Positions 12,448 to 25,745 of a stretch of DNA of 64,000 nt are shown here, piece by piece. Both the position numbers and the translations under genes were made by a program. Origin of the DNA: Maylandia zebra (lineage: Eukaryota > Chordata > Actinopteri > Cichliformes > Cichlidae); the NCBI RefSeq assembly GCF_041146795.1, contig NC_135180.1, forward strand, positions 35,324,294 to 35,388,293, written 5' to 3'. The notes beneath the pieces were generated by a model. It was not told the DNA's origin. It saw nothing but the letters and a program-made list of their open reading frames with translations, and ran no database searches. Numbering within the stretch: the first letter of the stretch is position 1; every line of letters begins with the position of its first letter.

Positions 12448-15400
12448 TTACTTCTGGGCGGGGATCATGCCATCAATGGACTCTCCCTTCTCAAGCTTCT
12501 TCTCCATCTCAACCATCAGCTTGACGCCATCGACCACCAGCTGGACCTGATCCACCTCAGAGGAGCCCAGACGGTCAGCGTTGGAGATGTCGAACACGCC
12601 ACCCACAGAGGCTGTGTCCACACCGCCTGTGTCAAAAGATGAGGACAATAAGAACAAGAAGGCTCAAGAGGAGGTGTAGGGGGAGGAGGAGTTACCCTTT
12701 AGCCACTGACGTAGTACATGCCATCAGCAAAGACAACTATTCCCTTTTATCAGCTTGTTTCAGAGGCACAGCTGGATGACGTGAAATTAAAGGCTCATTC
12801 CCACATCAAGTAATTTTACTGGAACTTAGACACACACACACACACCCACACCATCCGTCCCAAAAAAGTGACACTGAGGTGGTTGTTTGTACACTAAATG
12901 CTTAATATGTCTGTTTATAGCTTCAAAAGCATTTTTCCGCACCTGTGCCACGCTTCTGCAGACGCAGCCTGGTCAGGATCTCCTCAAACTTGGCGTGTGT
13001 GCTGAGCTTGGGCAGCTTGACGTGCACGCCACCACGCAGGCCGGTTCCCAGGTTAGAGGGGCAGGTCAGGATGTAGCCCAGATGCTCGTTCCACATGAAG
13101 CCGTGGTTGTGCTTCTTGAAGATCTCCTCAATCTGAACGGTGAAGAGTAAGAAATTATTCATCCTACGGTTGTTTAAGAGCCCAGCGAGTCCAAAAAAGG
13201 AAACCATAGAAAGTCCTGTTTGTGAGTATTACCTTCTGCAGGCCGACACAGAAGCGTCTGAAGACCTCCTTCATGTTGCCTCCCTTCTGCATGGAGATGA
13301 CACGCAGGTGATCCTCCTCGTTCACCCAGACCAGGAAGGTCTTGTTGTCGTTGTGCCTAGAGGAATAAAACCCAGCTCAGTTTTATTTGATTTACAGGCA
13401 ACAAGCAGCACTTCTTAAAGAAATTTGTGCCACACTTGCAGGCTTTCTCTCTATATTCAACCAATAAATTGTTAAGTTGACCTTGAAGATCTCTGTGGAT
13501 ATAGTCAAATGACTTACATCATTTGTAAAGGATGTAAGTTTAAACTGCAGCTTCAGCAAACATGAGACGCTTTAAGAGATGTTTAAAAGAAGAAATAATT
13601 GGTGTTTTCTTCATATTATGCAGACAGATGGTAATGATGTCAAAGCTTTGCTGAGGAAGGGCAGATGGGAGAATTTCTCTCAGATGTTTCTAATGTGTTT
13701 GTGTTTTCATAAACGGAGAAAAGCTGCTGTCTCGGCTGATTACAGCACGTATCTGATCACCCTGCTTTTTAAAGAGGAGGAAAAAAAATAGAATTGTCTT
13801 CAGATTTATTGATTTCCCATTTCTGTTTCTCACCAGATGCCTCTGGCGTCAGGCCAGTCGCGGGCCATACCGGCGCAGGTCAGCAGGGGGGACACAGGCT
13901 TGTCAAACAGGAAGTGATCAGCGATCAGCTGCTCCTGCTCGGCATCAGTCATGCCATCCAGGGGGTAGTACTTTCCCTTGAACTCACCCTCCAGGCTGGA
14001 CAGTGCTGAGGAAGGAAGGTGTGCGGCACAAAGATGTCAGTCTGTGAATAAAATGAGTTTTATAAACATGTGGGTTATTCTTATAGGTTTGACATTTAGC
14101 GTTTACCCTCGATGGACAGATTCTGGATGGCTCTGCGCTCTCCACGGCTGTTGTGGGGGGGCAGGGTGAATCCCTTGATGCTGCGGCCAGTACGGACACG
14201 GCTGGAGAGCACATAGTTGGGGTCCAGGTCATCACCACCCTGGAACACAACGCAGACATTATAATTATGTTATAGTATTTCATAGTATATATTTTGATTT
14301 CATTTCTATAATAAATTAATGTGTCTTTCATTGACAAACTCAAAGAAATGAAATGTGGACCCACATTTTGAGGGATGTGGAAGTTAACTTCTAAGTTAGT
14401 CCAGTTCAAGTACATCAGCTTTAACACAGTTTAGGGAATGAATGTGATTAGGCTGGTGTAAATGTGGAATATCGAACAACACTTGACTCTTCACCTTCAG
14501 GTTCTCGAAGTTCAGGTCGGTCTTGTGCTTGTCGGTGGGCTTGTATCCACCATGACGGTCGGAGATGACTGGGTCCAGCAGGTCCTTGAAGACCTCATAG
14601 GACTCCTCATCACCAGCAATGCAGCCCACAGTCATGATGAAGGGGTGACCTTGGGACAAGAAGGAGAGTAGGAAAGATTTTAACCATGCTGTATATCAAA
14701 TAAAGTAGCAGTAAAATAAAAAGTATACAGGAAATGTCTTCACTCTTAATCTTTGTCCGTTTGGTCAAATTCATTAACACAACCAGCCTGACGAGCAGAT
14801 GCTGACGAGTCTGGGATGTTGTGCTGTGTTGTTGTACAGGTGTGAACTTCTTCAATCTTACAGCCTGACTAACACCACCCGTATTAAAAGGAAACAAAAA
14901 TTTAAATGCCTTTGAAAATGAAGTGAATCGTTCCTGAACCGGCAACAAAAATGTCAAACTAGGAATGAAATAAAAGTAAAACCTATAATGTCAGTAACCT
15001 AATCACAGGTCGTATTTGGTTACAGGTTGTGCTACAGTTATTCATGTCTCGTGGTGTCTGTTTGCCTTTGCTTCTCACCAGGGTTGTCGACACCGGTCTG
15101 GATGACATCATCCACGGTGAAGCCGCTGGGGGTGGACTTGCTTCTCAGCTTGCCGTAGATCTCCTTGCTCAGCACCTACAGCAGATAACACACGCAGGTC
15201 AGCCATGTGACTCACCTGTCTTTACCGGGAAATCTAAGAGATCCCGAAAGAAGTAATCACCGCATTTTTGTGGCATGCATCGTCACAAAACCCTGAATCA
15301 TGTCTCGTTGTAACGAAATAGCATCTAAGCCCATGTGTGTGGCAGTAAAGTGTCCATGTTTAGACCATGTCAGAGCAGGGTTTGTACCTTGGCCATGTGG

Positions 15401-15480
15401 TTATTGTGCTTGGTCAGATCGGGGTACTCGTCGTCCACCGAGAACTTCATTTTGTAGTCGTTGTGGCAGTTCTTCGTCAT
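12448..15480 (-). CDS. ckm: Creatine kinase, muscle type
   Basis: Cytosolic phosphotransferase (creatine + ATP to phosphocreatine + ADP), dimeric, abundant in muscle sarcomeres. Eight coding exons on the minus strand: 15388-15480 (ATG at 15480), 15079-15175, 14495-14649, 14107-14239, 13834-14005, 13233-13356, 12943-13132, 12448-12626 (TAA). They sum to 1143 nt, 380 aa, one shorter than human CKM. Landmarks: [14 protein letters not shown] near the N terminus, [33 protein letters not shown], the active-site motif [14 protein letters not shown] with its reactive Cys, and C-terminal MIPAQK. All phases match across junctions. An intron falls after codon 31 (MAK/VLS), splitting what I recall as one coding exon in human. 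M-type rather than B-type is supported mainly by synteny with mark4/klc3/ercc2. Confidence 0.96.
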
Positions 15481-15500
15481 GGCTGTGATTCTTACTCCAC

Positions 15501-16912
15501 CTGACAGGAGACGGGGGAAAGAGGACAGTGTGCTGTTTTAATTATTTAGGCGGGATCATGCAATGTTTCCCTTATCAGAATAATATGACATCCATGAAAA
15601 AAATGTGTTTACTTAATTTACCAGTTATCACTTGGTGTCTATCTGGTGTGGTTATGTAAGAAAAGTCCGTCTTCCTCTTTGATCTTTTATTTTTTACTTT
15701 TTAACTTCTCCCTTCTGTCTTCTTCACGTCCCCCCCCCCCCCCCCCCTCTCTCTTTGTCAGCTGTGCTATGTCCCCCCTGCTCTTTCTTTCTCCCAGACG
15801 TCTCACCACCTGTCTCCCCCTCACAGCAAACATTATTAATAGCATAGTCATGCCCCCTCCTCCACTGCACCCGTCCCACCTCAAGCTCATAACGATGATT
15901 GGCTTTCTCTCCCATCTCACTCAATTCAACGTAACGTCAGCTTCCAAGGGAGGCGAAAGCCTGCATGGAGTAGTTTTCCACAGAAGTAATTCAGCTTTTA
16001 AAATAGCTTTAACAAAATGAAAACAGCAGAAAATATTAATTCTCAGAAATAAATGAGGTTCACAGTTTTATTTTTCTATGCTCTATGATCAATTTTGTTT
16101 ATTTCATTTAATTCCTTTTTAGCTGAGAAAAAGCAGTAAGAAAGAAGAAAACTACTTTGGTCACATAACCTTTTTAACTTCTGCAGAAATTAATTCAATA
16201 ACAGTTTAGGAATCTGAAAAGGCAACCGGCGCTGCAGCTTCATAATCAATCAGGTTGTTGTCAAGAATAAATACGCAACTCCTCCTCACTTCTTTCTTTT
16301 TCTGTTTGCTGTCAGTGTCTCTTTCCTTGAGGCCGAGCTCAGTTAGTGGAGGTGCATTAAACTGATGATGACACCTGGTGCAGCGAAAAGGTCAAAGCCT
16401 GCATGCCTCACAGACGGCTGTGCAAGTTCCATGACTATATCAAGCGCTCCTAAACTATTCAAAGACATACCTCAAGCCAGTGCTGCAGGCGTCAGCAACA
16501 GATGACAGATAGACGCAACTGCTGGCGCAACACTACAGCACTACAAATGGATATGCCCTCAACCCCACACTGCTGCTCACGTCCAAGAATCTTTCAAAGA
16601 AATGCCTACGTTTCAGGCTACAGTGTGCATCGGTAGAAGAGTATTTAAAGTTTATTTTAGTAGCTTCCATCCCAGAAAAAACGTTTCACAAAAATCCAAG
16701 ACAGAAATGCAGAGGGGGAGTACGTTTTCACGGCTCGGTGTTCGCCAGCGGTGCGGAACCATTCAGTTTTCTGGTTTCCCTCTCAGACCAATTTTGTTCT
16801 CAAAAGGTTTGATCCATATTTAAATGGGAAAAACATCAGAATATTTCCCTTTCATTTACCAAAAAGTCAAACTGAAACATTGCATTCAGGGTTGTTTTTT
16901 TTTTTCTTTTAC
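15501..16912 (-). other. ckm: ckm intron 1
   Basis: Intron between the noncoding leader and the first coding exon. It contains an 18-nt run of C on the + strand (15730-15747) and a pyrimidine-rich + strand stretch. No other gene recognised. Confidence 0.55.
15730..15747. repeat. Poly-C / poly-G homopolymer
   Basis: An uninterrupted run of about 18 C on the + strand (G-run in the ckm pre-mRNA), flanked by CT-rich sequence. Confidence 0.85.
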
Positions 16913-17040
16913 CTGCTTAGGAGAAAAGAAAGAAGTAACAGATCCCGGGATCAGATCCTATCCACCAAATATAGGGGTCGCCCAGCTCTACCAGGTGATG
17001 GACTAAAGTATTTATACTCAGACCTCTGCTGCTATTGGCT
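16913..17040 (-). promoter_or_regulatory. ckm: ckm promoter and noncoding exon 1
   Basis: On the minus strand a CCAAT box (complement of 17034-17038) is followed by TATAAATA (complement of 17009-17016), which predicts transcription starting near 16980-16985. The predicted leader ends at a donor, CTAAGCAG/GTAAAAG, at 16913, and joins an acceptor (CTGTCAG) at 15501-15503, with the coding ATG 20 nt inside the next exon. The leader holds a CArG-like CCTATATTTGG (minus strand, near 16965-16978), and a CAGCTG E-box sits at 17160-17165; both suit muscle genes. Elements are seen directly; the start site is inferred. Confidence 0.65.
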
Positions 17041-20000
17041 GACTGGACTTGGGGTCACCTCATTTGATTGGGTAGAAAGGGTTTTCCGTGCCCGGCTGAG
17101 TTTCTAAAAGGCAAGAACCGAGATCACACAACACTGGAGACAAGGGACAGACAAGGCAACAGCTGCAGCGGGAGGTCCAACCCTTCACCTTCTGTCTGCA
17201 TGTAACTGTTTCATAGCAGCCTGCAGGAAAGGACACGGTTATCTGGAAATATCTGTGTATTATATGCATGCAAAGCAGGGAAATTGTGTCCACATGTTCC
17301 AAGTTATTTAACCTGGTTACAGAGTAACTGTAATTGAATTTAGATAAAAGGTACAAATGTCAAAATCCCAAAGTCATGCAGGAATATATGTATCTAGCGT
17401 TTAGTAAGATACTGTGAAATACTAATTTAGAAGAACATTTGCCTCATCTGTTGTTTTATTTTTTATGTTTAACATTTTTTTATGTTAACCAGTCCTTAAA
17501 ATATATCTTGGGGGAAGAGTGGGAGGAGGAAATTCCTTAGTTCAACCCTTAAAATATGGAAGAACATCAATTTTTATAAATGATTTTAATTAAAAACATA
17601 CTAAAAAGTAATTTTTGTTGTCACCAAATATGTTCAGGCTAATACTGTGCAGCCTTGTGTCGATCATGCATGAAGCTTTTAATCTGGTTTGACATGGTCA
17701 CTTGTTACAGTAAGAGTGGGAGACTCTGATGGGCATTTGAACCCTGCTTTCGTGTTTCATAAGTGTTCTCGGAGCAGAGTGACCGGAGTTCTCCCTGTTA
17801 TCACATTTATCAGCTAAAATAACCACTTTGTCTTGGATTACATCACCGTGATATTCTGGATTACAGATTGGATTTCACTGAGCTGTGGCCCTCTCATCGA
17901 CCAATTTGCTAAGTGGAGGAGTCTCCATGTGTGACTTTTAGATATGGGGTACAGCCCCCTGTGTGATGTAGGGATGCATAGTGACAGGCTGTGCAAACTC
18001 AAAACATTTGGCAAGTCAGAGAAGAGAAAACCTCTTTACATGTTTATCTCTGAAGATGTGAGAAGTTAAGCGTCTGTCTGCTTCCTGTTCTCTCCTCTGG
18101 ATTTTAACCAGTTCCACTCAGTATCCTGTCTCGTGTGGTTCAGATTGCTCAGGTCCTGCTCTGTTATGTACAAGCGCCAGCATCATTACCCTCCCAGCAG
18201 TAATATGATAAACCTGGGTAATCTACACGTAGACAGATGCTAAATCATCCACATCATGTGACAGAAAGTAGACATTGTGGGGTGGAGCTGAGAGGCGCTG
18301 TGACGCAAATGGCAGTCTCGGGTAAGATCCAGCAATAACTGAGATTACGCCACATTTCATATCTCACATATTTCTATGCATTCATATCAAGAGATGGATT
18401 ACAATTATCCCTTCAATCTCACCAAATAAACCTCCTATCTTCTCAACTAAATGAATAATCAGAGTGATGGGAATAAAAATTGGTGCAATATGTAACAGAT
18501 AAGTGCAAAAAAAAAGCCTGGAGGAAATTTTAGTACAAAAGAAGGAGATTGTACAAAGCTGCAGAACCGGTTTGGAATCAGCATGATTACATGTTAGCAG
18601 GAACACCGACCCTGCATCTGACAATAATCACAGCTCTGCTGACGTCTCTGAGACTGTGGCAGTCATAGCTCATGTTCCTTCCTCTAAACTCTTTTTGGCT
18701 GCAGCTTTAACTGTTCACAGAAATTACTTGTAGCATACTTGTAAGTATGTCACTTGTACCATGGTTGCTTAAGCGTAAGCATGCAGTGTGTTCCAGCCTG
18801 CAGGACAAATGTTGACCTGCCGTCAGAGCGCACAGTCCGCCTGTGGACATCCGTCTTCCCAGTGAACTAACCGGACACTGTGTGCTGTGTATAAATGTTA
18901 ATAAGTGTCATTTAATGCGTGATACTTGCAGTCTTCTTGTCTGTGTTCTTATTCTCTTTGAAGAATCGGACATTGGTTTTAGAAGACGAGTAGATTATGT
19001 ATACATCTCTAGCATTACTTTCTTTGACCTCCATGTTTTAGAAGCAGCTCTTGTTGTCCTGAGAGAGGTTCCTGTAGTAAACTGAGATTTGCAAATCACT
19101 TATAAGTGTTAACTGCCCTTGTCTGTGTAGTTAGAAGTGATACCTGTCAGATGAGAGCAACAACTTTTTGTGCTACCTTTGCATCAAGCTGATGTCAGCT
19201 TGGCACAGATTTCCTTATATGGTCTTCTTGGGCACTGAGTCTTTGGAAGTGGAAGTGAGCATAGTAGGTCACCCTTAACTTGTGCCTCTGAAATCATTGT
19301 GAGTAGCAGTGAATGCACGGTAGAGCCCAGAGTGTGGAGCATTTAAATCAGCTTATTTTGTAGCAGAACAAGTTTGACATTCAAACCTGTAGAGAAAATA
19401 AAACCAAAGACGAAACAAAAGACGTTTCTGTTTAGTAACCGTCACAGGGACGTCATACTGTGTTCAGGTTAAACGGTCCACCGGTCATTTAAATGCCCAG
19501 TTTTCTAAAAATTTGCTATCACTTGAATATAAATGGATCATCTGTGATTCAGTGTACTTTCACAGTCAGTGTGGAACAACTTTTGTCTTCACACAACACG
19601 TTTCTGCACATTTGTGGCTTCAGATTTCTGCAAGAGTGTTGTGTTCATGAGTGCAGGACTTTAGAGAGTCACCCTGAGTCTCTGCTCCTTTGCTCTAAAT
19701 CAACCAACGGGCTCCAGTTTCACAGCTGTGGCCTGACCATCCACAGACATGGCTTTCCAAATTAGTCTTTCCCTCATGTCGCTGCATGTTGCTCGCCCGC
19801 TGTTAACACGCGCTCGCATGAATGAATGTGCACCCACTTATTACCATAACAACCAGTAACAGGACGTCAGTGTGTGCTCTTTAATATAAACAGCGACACT
19901 CATGCATAGCTTTTAATTAGTCAGCAAACAAATAAATGTATCCCCTACATACCTCTAACATGAAAAACAAAGGGATACCCATTCATATCTGATTCAATTG

Positions 20001-22203
20001 CATGAATAATATAATATCTAGCAGCCCATAACTGGTCTCTAAACTCTATTTCACATTTTAATGTGCAGTTTTACCCTCCACTGCATCCTTTCAACATAAA
20101 TCCTCCTCAATAAAACTCAAAGGTCAGGCTGACTGACGTGTGATATCTGCTGTGTGTGTGTGTCTTCAGCCCATTCAGACCAGTTAGTTCTGTAGCTCGT
20201 TTGCCACTGAGGCACAGCTCCAGCATCCCAGTTTAGACTGTCACCCTATCCCCCAGCACTCGCCCATACTGCACTCCACCTCTCCGCCCTCCAACACATC
20301 CCCAGAACCATGCAGCTGCCTTGGGGGAAACGGGCACCAAGGACAGTTATGTAAACCAGGAACACTGTGTGACTCATTTGTAATGATTTTCATCTGAAAC
20401 TCAGAAGCACTTACATACCGAATAACACAATATTGACGTGAGCACATAATCCAAGTTTGTTCGTTTTTTTTCCCCTGATGTTAAAGCGTTGTGTTGTTAA
20501 AAGATTTGTACATCAGCTCTGACACTCATGAAGCAACAGGATAAAATAGTCTGCACAGATTCAGTTTGTGTGTGTGCAAACGTGTGCATGCATAGTTGCA
20601 TAACTTATTATAATCAGTTACAACAGGCTTATATTTTTGCCTAGTTTTAGACTAACACTTAAAAGTTTACTTATTAAAAGTAAAAAATTTTAACATCCAT
20701 CCATCTGAAACTGGACTGAAAATAAAATAAAAACTGATTTAAAAAAAAACACTCAATATAACAGCTGTGGGCGAAGCATTCATACAAACATGCAAGATCT
20801 CATAACAATCAAGGATGTGGCCTTTACCATTATGTTGATGTATCTGTTAGCACTGCAGGTTTATTTGTGCTTTTGAGCAGTTATGCTTCCTGATTCCCAG
20901 ACATTGTTTTGAGCATTAAGGCAAGAGACACGGAGTATTTCATAAACTCTGTTTGGGTCGACTTCAGCATGATAGTAGATTCTTATTCACAGCAAAGGCT
21001 TCAGGGAGCAGCTGAGGGCTACAAGCATTCACACATTCACACATGGGTGTTGCCAGGAACAGCTGGCAGCCTAGGCCACTGATGGCATCCCCTGATGCAT
21101 GTTTGTGATATTTCTTTCTACGTTATTAAACAACAGCTTCTTAATTTGCTGTTGTGGTACTTGTATTCAGAGAAGAGAGATAAATAAAACCCAGAGGATT
21201 GAAAGTTTGTGACGCTTCAAAGGCGTGGTGTTGTTTCGAACTTAACCTGAAACAAAATCACCTCTTAATCCCTGGGATAACTTCATTAAGTCTCTCATGA
21301 AAGATGTTAGAAATCTTAGGAAGTGGCAGCAGCCAGGATTCGGGATGCTCGTGCCTTCTTAGCTTCTGATCTGGACTAACAGCTTCGAACTAACAAGTCC
21401 TGAGCCAGAGGAGCAAAAAATTATGTTAGCAGCTTGCGGCGCTGCAAATAGACTCGGGCATTTGTAAGACAACTCTGTGGACCTGTGTGGATTGTGTGAA
21501 GGTTAAGGCTGTTACACAGTGGAAAGTGCCGGGCTCACTGAAGAAGAATGATGTATATGTATGTTTTAGTTTAGGGTAAAACACTGATGAGGACAACAAG
21601 ATGTGCACTGAAGAAAAGCAACTGCCTTTTCTTTATCTAGGTGCACTTAGGTTATTTTAAAAAGTTCTGCACGTGAGTAATGTCACCTTCCGAGGTGTGT
21701 GTTATGTTCACATAAAATTCATGTTTAATTTAATTTAATTTCTATAATCTTAGTTTAGCTCTTTTTTTTAAATAAACTGGAAGTACAGAATTTACTCCAT
21801 ATGTTAGGAGATGAGATCTTAGTTTTTTCTTTTATCCATGTGTCCAGTGACTGCACACTTACAGGAACACTGGCTTTATTAACATTTGAAGAGCAGCACT
21901 GAACAGTCACTGATCATTGCAGAAGTTGCATTCGTGGTGGCCTGTTAATACGCTGTCCTACAAAAATAAAATAAAAACATTAGAAACTATCTGACACATT
22001 TAGACGAATTCAAGTCTGAACACAACATGAGTGGAAAAAATCATCACAATCACAAAGAAAATATTTTTCTTGAAATAACTGTGATGAATTTTTACACATC
22101 AGTGCAGAAATGTTTCATTATTGAAAAACAAAAGTAGAGATGCTGAACTAAACTAATACGTATGTGGCCGCAAAATGCAGAAAACGCAATAAATTCAATT
22201 TTC

Positions 22204-22458
22204 AATTCATTTCAATTTTATTTATATAGCGCCAAATCATAACAACAGTCACCTCAAGGTGCTTTATGTTGTAAGGTAGACGCTACAATAATACATACAG
22301 AGAAAAACCCAACAATCATATGACCCCCTATGAGCAAGCACTTTGGCGACAGTGGGAAGGAAAAACTCCCTTTTAACAGGAAGAAACCTCCAGCAGAACC
22401 AGGCTCAGGGAGGGGTGGGGCCATCTGCCGTGTCCAGTTGGGGTGAGAGAAGTAAAGG
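22204..22458 (-). repeat. Teleost interspersed repeat (LINE/SINE tail type)
   Basis: Begins with AATTCATTTCAATTTTATTT and continues through ATATAGCGCCAAATC, CACTTTGGCGACAGTGGGAA and GGAAGAAACCTCCAGCAGAA to GTTGGGGTGAGAGAAG. This text is familiar from many percomorph genomes. The AT-rich left end looks like the 3' tail of a minus-strand retroelement. Family name not assigned. Confidence 0.65.
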
Positions 22459-23739
22459 TAAATACATTTTGAATCAAGTAAAAAATTTATTAAACTTAAT
22501 AAAGTCAAATGCACTAACTTACTCTCAGTAAGGAGATGATTTGCATGTATGGTTGGTTGAAATTAGAACATTTTTCAGAAAGTTCTTCCTGATTTTAAGA
22601 GACTCGTCTGTGTTTGTAAATCAAAGTCTGTCCAGATGTTTGGAAGTGTGAATCCTTATAGTCCAACCTGACACTGTGGCTAATGTATTAAATATATGTC
22701 TTTGTATTTTCATTTTATTTAACAGTAGAAAGTAAAAGATTTCTTTCTTAAACTTGCATAAACTTTAAACACACGAAAATAAAACCTGAAAAATTATGTA
22801 AGTCACTGCTATCAGGGGTTGAATGTGCCCTCATGCAGCATCACCGGTTCTCAGAGCGTGTTTGTCAGTCTAGTGTCCACATTCAGTGATCAGTAAGTGA
22901 TATCAAAACCAACAGAAAATGGACACAAAGCAGGGAGATTTATCGAAGAATGACAGGAAGATGATGAGCCATCACTGCAGCATCACTTTTGTGTGAGGAA
23001 CACAGTGGGAGGGGTTTTTCTGAATACAACATCATGCAACTAGTTTATACGCTTTTCAGATCCCAGTTTGCGACTGTCTGTGATCTTGGTGTGAATCCTG
23101 TGGAGGCTGTGGAGGTGAAGCTTCAGTGAAACACGAGCTGCTCGTGAGGGGAGCTCGAGGGTGAACCATGGAGGTCTATCTTTAGCCCCGCCTGACCGGC
23201 CCTCGGATCTCCAGTGCCAGTTCTCCTGATTGAATTGCACTGACTCAGCCGTAAGTCAGGCGTTCCCTCGCTCTGTTCATTCATTCGCCGTCAGTTGAGT
23301 CGACGGAGAAGAAGACGGTTTAACAGACACACACCAGGAAACAGTTAATATTTAACAGTTTTGTTGTAAAAGACATTGACGATTTATCTGGGATTAACTC
23401 ACAGTATTTATTATTCATAATTTTCCTTCACGTGTATGTCTTTATTTACTATCATGAACCTGAAAAGGCTTTTTAGGCACCTGCATCTTGTTTTTTTTAG
23501 CCATGCCAGCAGCACAGGGATAGCCCTGTTGGGTGAGCAGGCCACCTCTTTGGTTCACACCTGCTTCATGGATTGCAGTAAAACTTGATATTCAGAAGAT
23601 GAATCATGTTGACCTTGATGATCTTGTCCTTTACATTTCATCTGCCCAGCTCTTTGGTTTCCAACTAAATGAAACATATTTCTGCCCAGTGCTTACTAAC
23701 ACAAATTATACAACCATGCTAAAATGAGATGAGGAATAT

Positions 23740-24205
23740 AGCCTCAACATGCCCTCAGTGTAGAGCGAGCAGATCTGACACATATGTTCTGGCCTTGCCC
23801 ACGATCGTCTCCCTTATGGTTAAGAATTTTTAACATTTTCAAAGACAATTCGTACATTATGCTCTTGCATAATCAACTACTTCAAAAATCAGTAAAAATT
23901 AATCTAAAATAAGAAAGGGGGGAAGAGCGATGTAGCTTCTAAAAACATGGATGTTGTTTCTGAGTCTGCAAATTGATGCTAATTTAAAGTGCTCTAAAGC
24001 TGCATTTTTAAAGGCCATCAGGGGGCGACACGTGTGGTTCCTAAAAGACTTCCTATAGCAATCTCTGAGGGAACAATGCTCTGCCCTGACCTTCGTTCAC
24101 GCTGAGACTGAAGAAGTCACTTGGACGAGTGACGAAATGTTTCTCCCACTGAAAACGCTACGTCCAGATGGACAGAACCTTTTGGGACTTTTATGGGGGG
24201 ACAAT
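23740..24205 (+). mobile_element. Decayed L1-like LINE C-terminus plus 3' repeat tail
   Basis: At 23763-23852 one frame reads ERADLTHMFWPCPRSSPLWL, the Cys/His/Trp pattern typical of the end of L1-type ORF2. The preceding CPQCRAS lies in another frame, so the copy is frameshifted. Around 24080-24190 follows a known teleost repeat text (GACTGAAGAAGTCACTTGGA, ACGAAATGTTTCTCCCACTG), ending with ACAATAAAGTATATTG near 24200. Whether these parts are one element is uncertain. Confidence 0.5.
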
Positions 24206-24292
24206 AAAGTATATTGTATGGTATCGAATTACTTTTTTCATTTTTGCTATGTCCTGCTGGGAAAATCCCCATGAACCTGCACTATTTCTGAT

Positions 24293-24362
24293 GACCAGCA
24301 GGGGGCAATCGCTGTGGCTGCAAAAGAACAAAGAAGTCCATAGGAAAACAACTCTACTGCCC
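24293..24362. repeat. Short interspersed repeat fragment
   Basis: CCAGCAGGGGGCAATCGCTG followed by TGGCTGCAAAAGAACAAAGA and AAGTCCATAGG. A related piece (CATCAGGGGGCGACACGTGT) lies at 24015-24035, so two copies flank the LINE tail. Confidence 0.4.
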
Positions 24363-24512
24363 TAATTGGAGTTGAATGTATGTTATCTTTTATGTACAGA
24401 CACCAAATACCTGTGGAATATCTGCATGCTGAACTTTTTTTTCTCTACCTTAGTCTTAGTCTACCCCCGATCATTTATTTCTCATTTTAAATCAGCAGTG
24501 TTGGCCAGACAG

Positions 24513-24513
<1 letters not shown>

Positions 24514-24572
<59 letters not shown>
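24514..24572. repeat. (TG)n microsatellite
   Basis: About 29 uninterrupted TG dinucleotides. It creates a Cys/Val-repeat open frame that is not a gene. Confidence 0.97.
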
Positions 24573-24574
<2 letters not shown>

Positions 24575-25539
24575 GTTGCATAATTCTTTGAGCATGCTCG
24601 TTTACATAGTGAATCCCTGAAGTGTTTTAATGTGTATCCTTGTCCATGACTGTGCATGCAAACAGGGTGCAGGGACTTCCTTCCTGTCAGCTGCTAGTTG
24701 GATCGCCAGCATAAAATACCAGCACCTCTGTAATCCCAGCTTTGATGTCAGTTTCTCATCTACCTCGCCTTTGCACCCAACCCCACCCCCGCAAAAAAAA
24801 AGAAGAAAAGAAAATAGCATTCAAAAAATATTCAGACATCTCTTGTCTTGTGTCGCAGTCACAGGCGACTCCATATCTGTCATACATGTGATATTTAGCA
24901 TGTTATGTGTTCGTTAAAAAAGTGTAGAAAAATAATTAAGGATGCAGAGTTTTAATGTTGGTATTTTTAGTGTTGAGGCTGTAATGATAGGCAGTGCTGC
25001 TAATGTGTCCTCAGAGCCAGTCACAGTGAGGTGACAGCAAAATGAAATGATATAGGATATCCAGTCATGAAAGTAAAGTGTGTCTCATTAGAGATGTGTG
25101 CGTATGAGTATGTTTGAAGATTAAGCCCCTCAATAAAAAAGCTTTCGTTGACATTATATTAAATGATTTAATAAATACAAATTTTAAACATGCCAATTAG
25201 AAATGGAACACTTTGCAGAACATTAAAGAAATAAGGCAATGAGTAAAAACTGCTGCCTTAAAGCTGGCATGACTTTACGTTTCGCTGACTCAGCAGCCAA
25301 GTCTTAACACATTATTATGAAGGTCATTTTGGTTTATAGAAAGATCTAGAGGGCTGAACTGATTCGGTGGGGCTTAACCTTTGCAGTGCTTGTCCCCACA
25401 GGTCCTCAGTGTATAGTTTTAAGGTAACACCAGTGGTTCCAGTGCAGTTACAGTCAGAGAACAGTTACTATTCATAAGCTAAGCCATGAACCAAGGAGAG
25501 AAAATTAACCAACCATCAGCTGTCACGGTGCAAAAAGCA

Positions 25540-25745
25540 GGCTACAAACTGGAAAGGCCACCAGTCTATCACAGGTCTAACACAGAGACCATTCACGCCT
25601 ACAGCTGATTTAACCTAACATGCATGTCTTTAGACAGGCATGGGGAAAAGATGCATAAAGGCTCCAATCACCTGGTGGAGTCAAGCCCAGGACCTTCTTC
25701 CTGGGAAGAAACTGTGCTACCCACCAAACCAACATGCTGCCCTGA
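25540..25745. repeat. Interspersed repeat, diverged copy
   Basis: Shares order and text with 37146-37441: ACCAGTCTATCACAGGTCTA, ACATGCATGTCTTTAGACAG, CCACCAAACCAACATGCTGC versus their counterparts there. Diverged, so probably an older copy. Confidence 0.5.

Noticed and set aside
24366-24620. 84-codon frame with Cys-Val repeats
   Set aside because: Produced by the (TG)n microsatellite.
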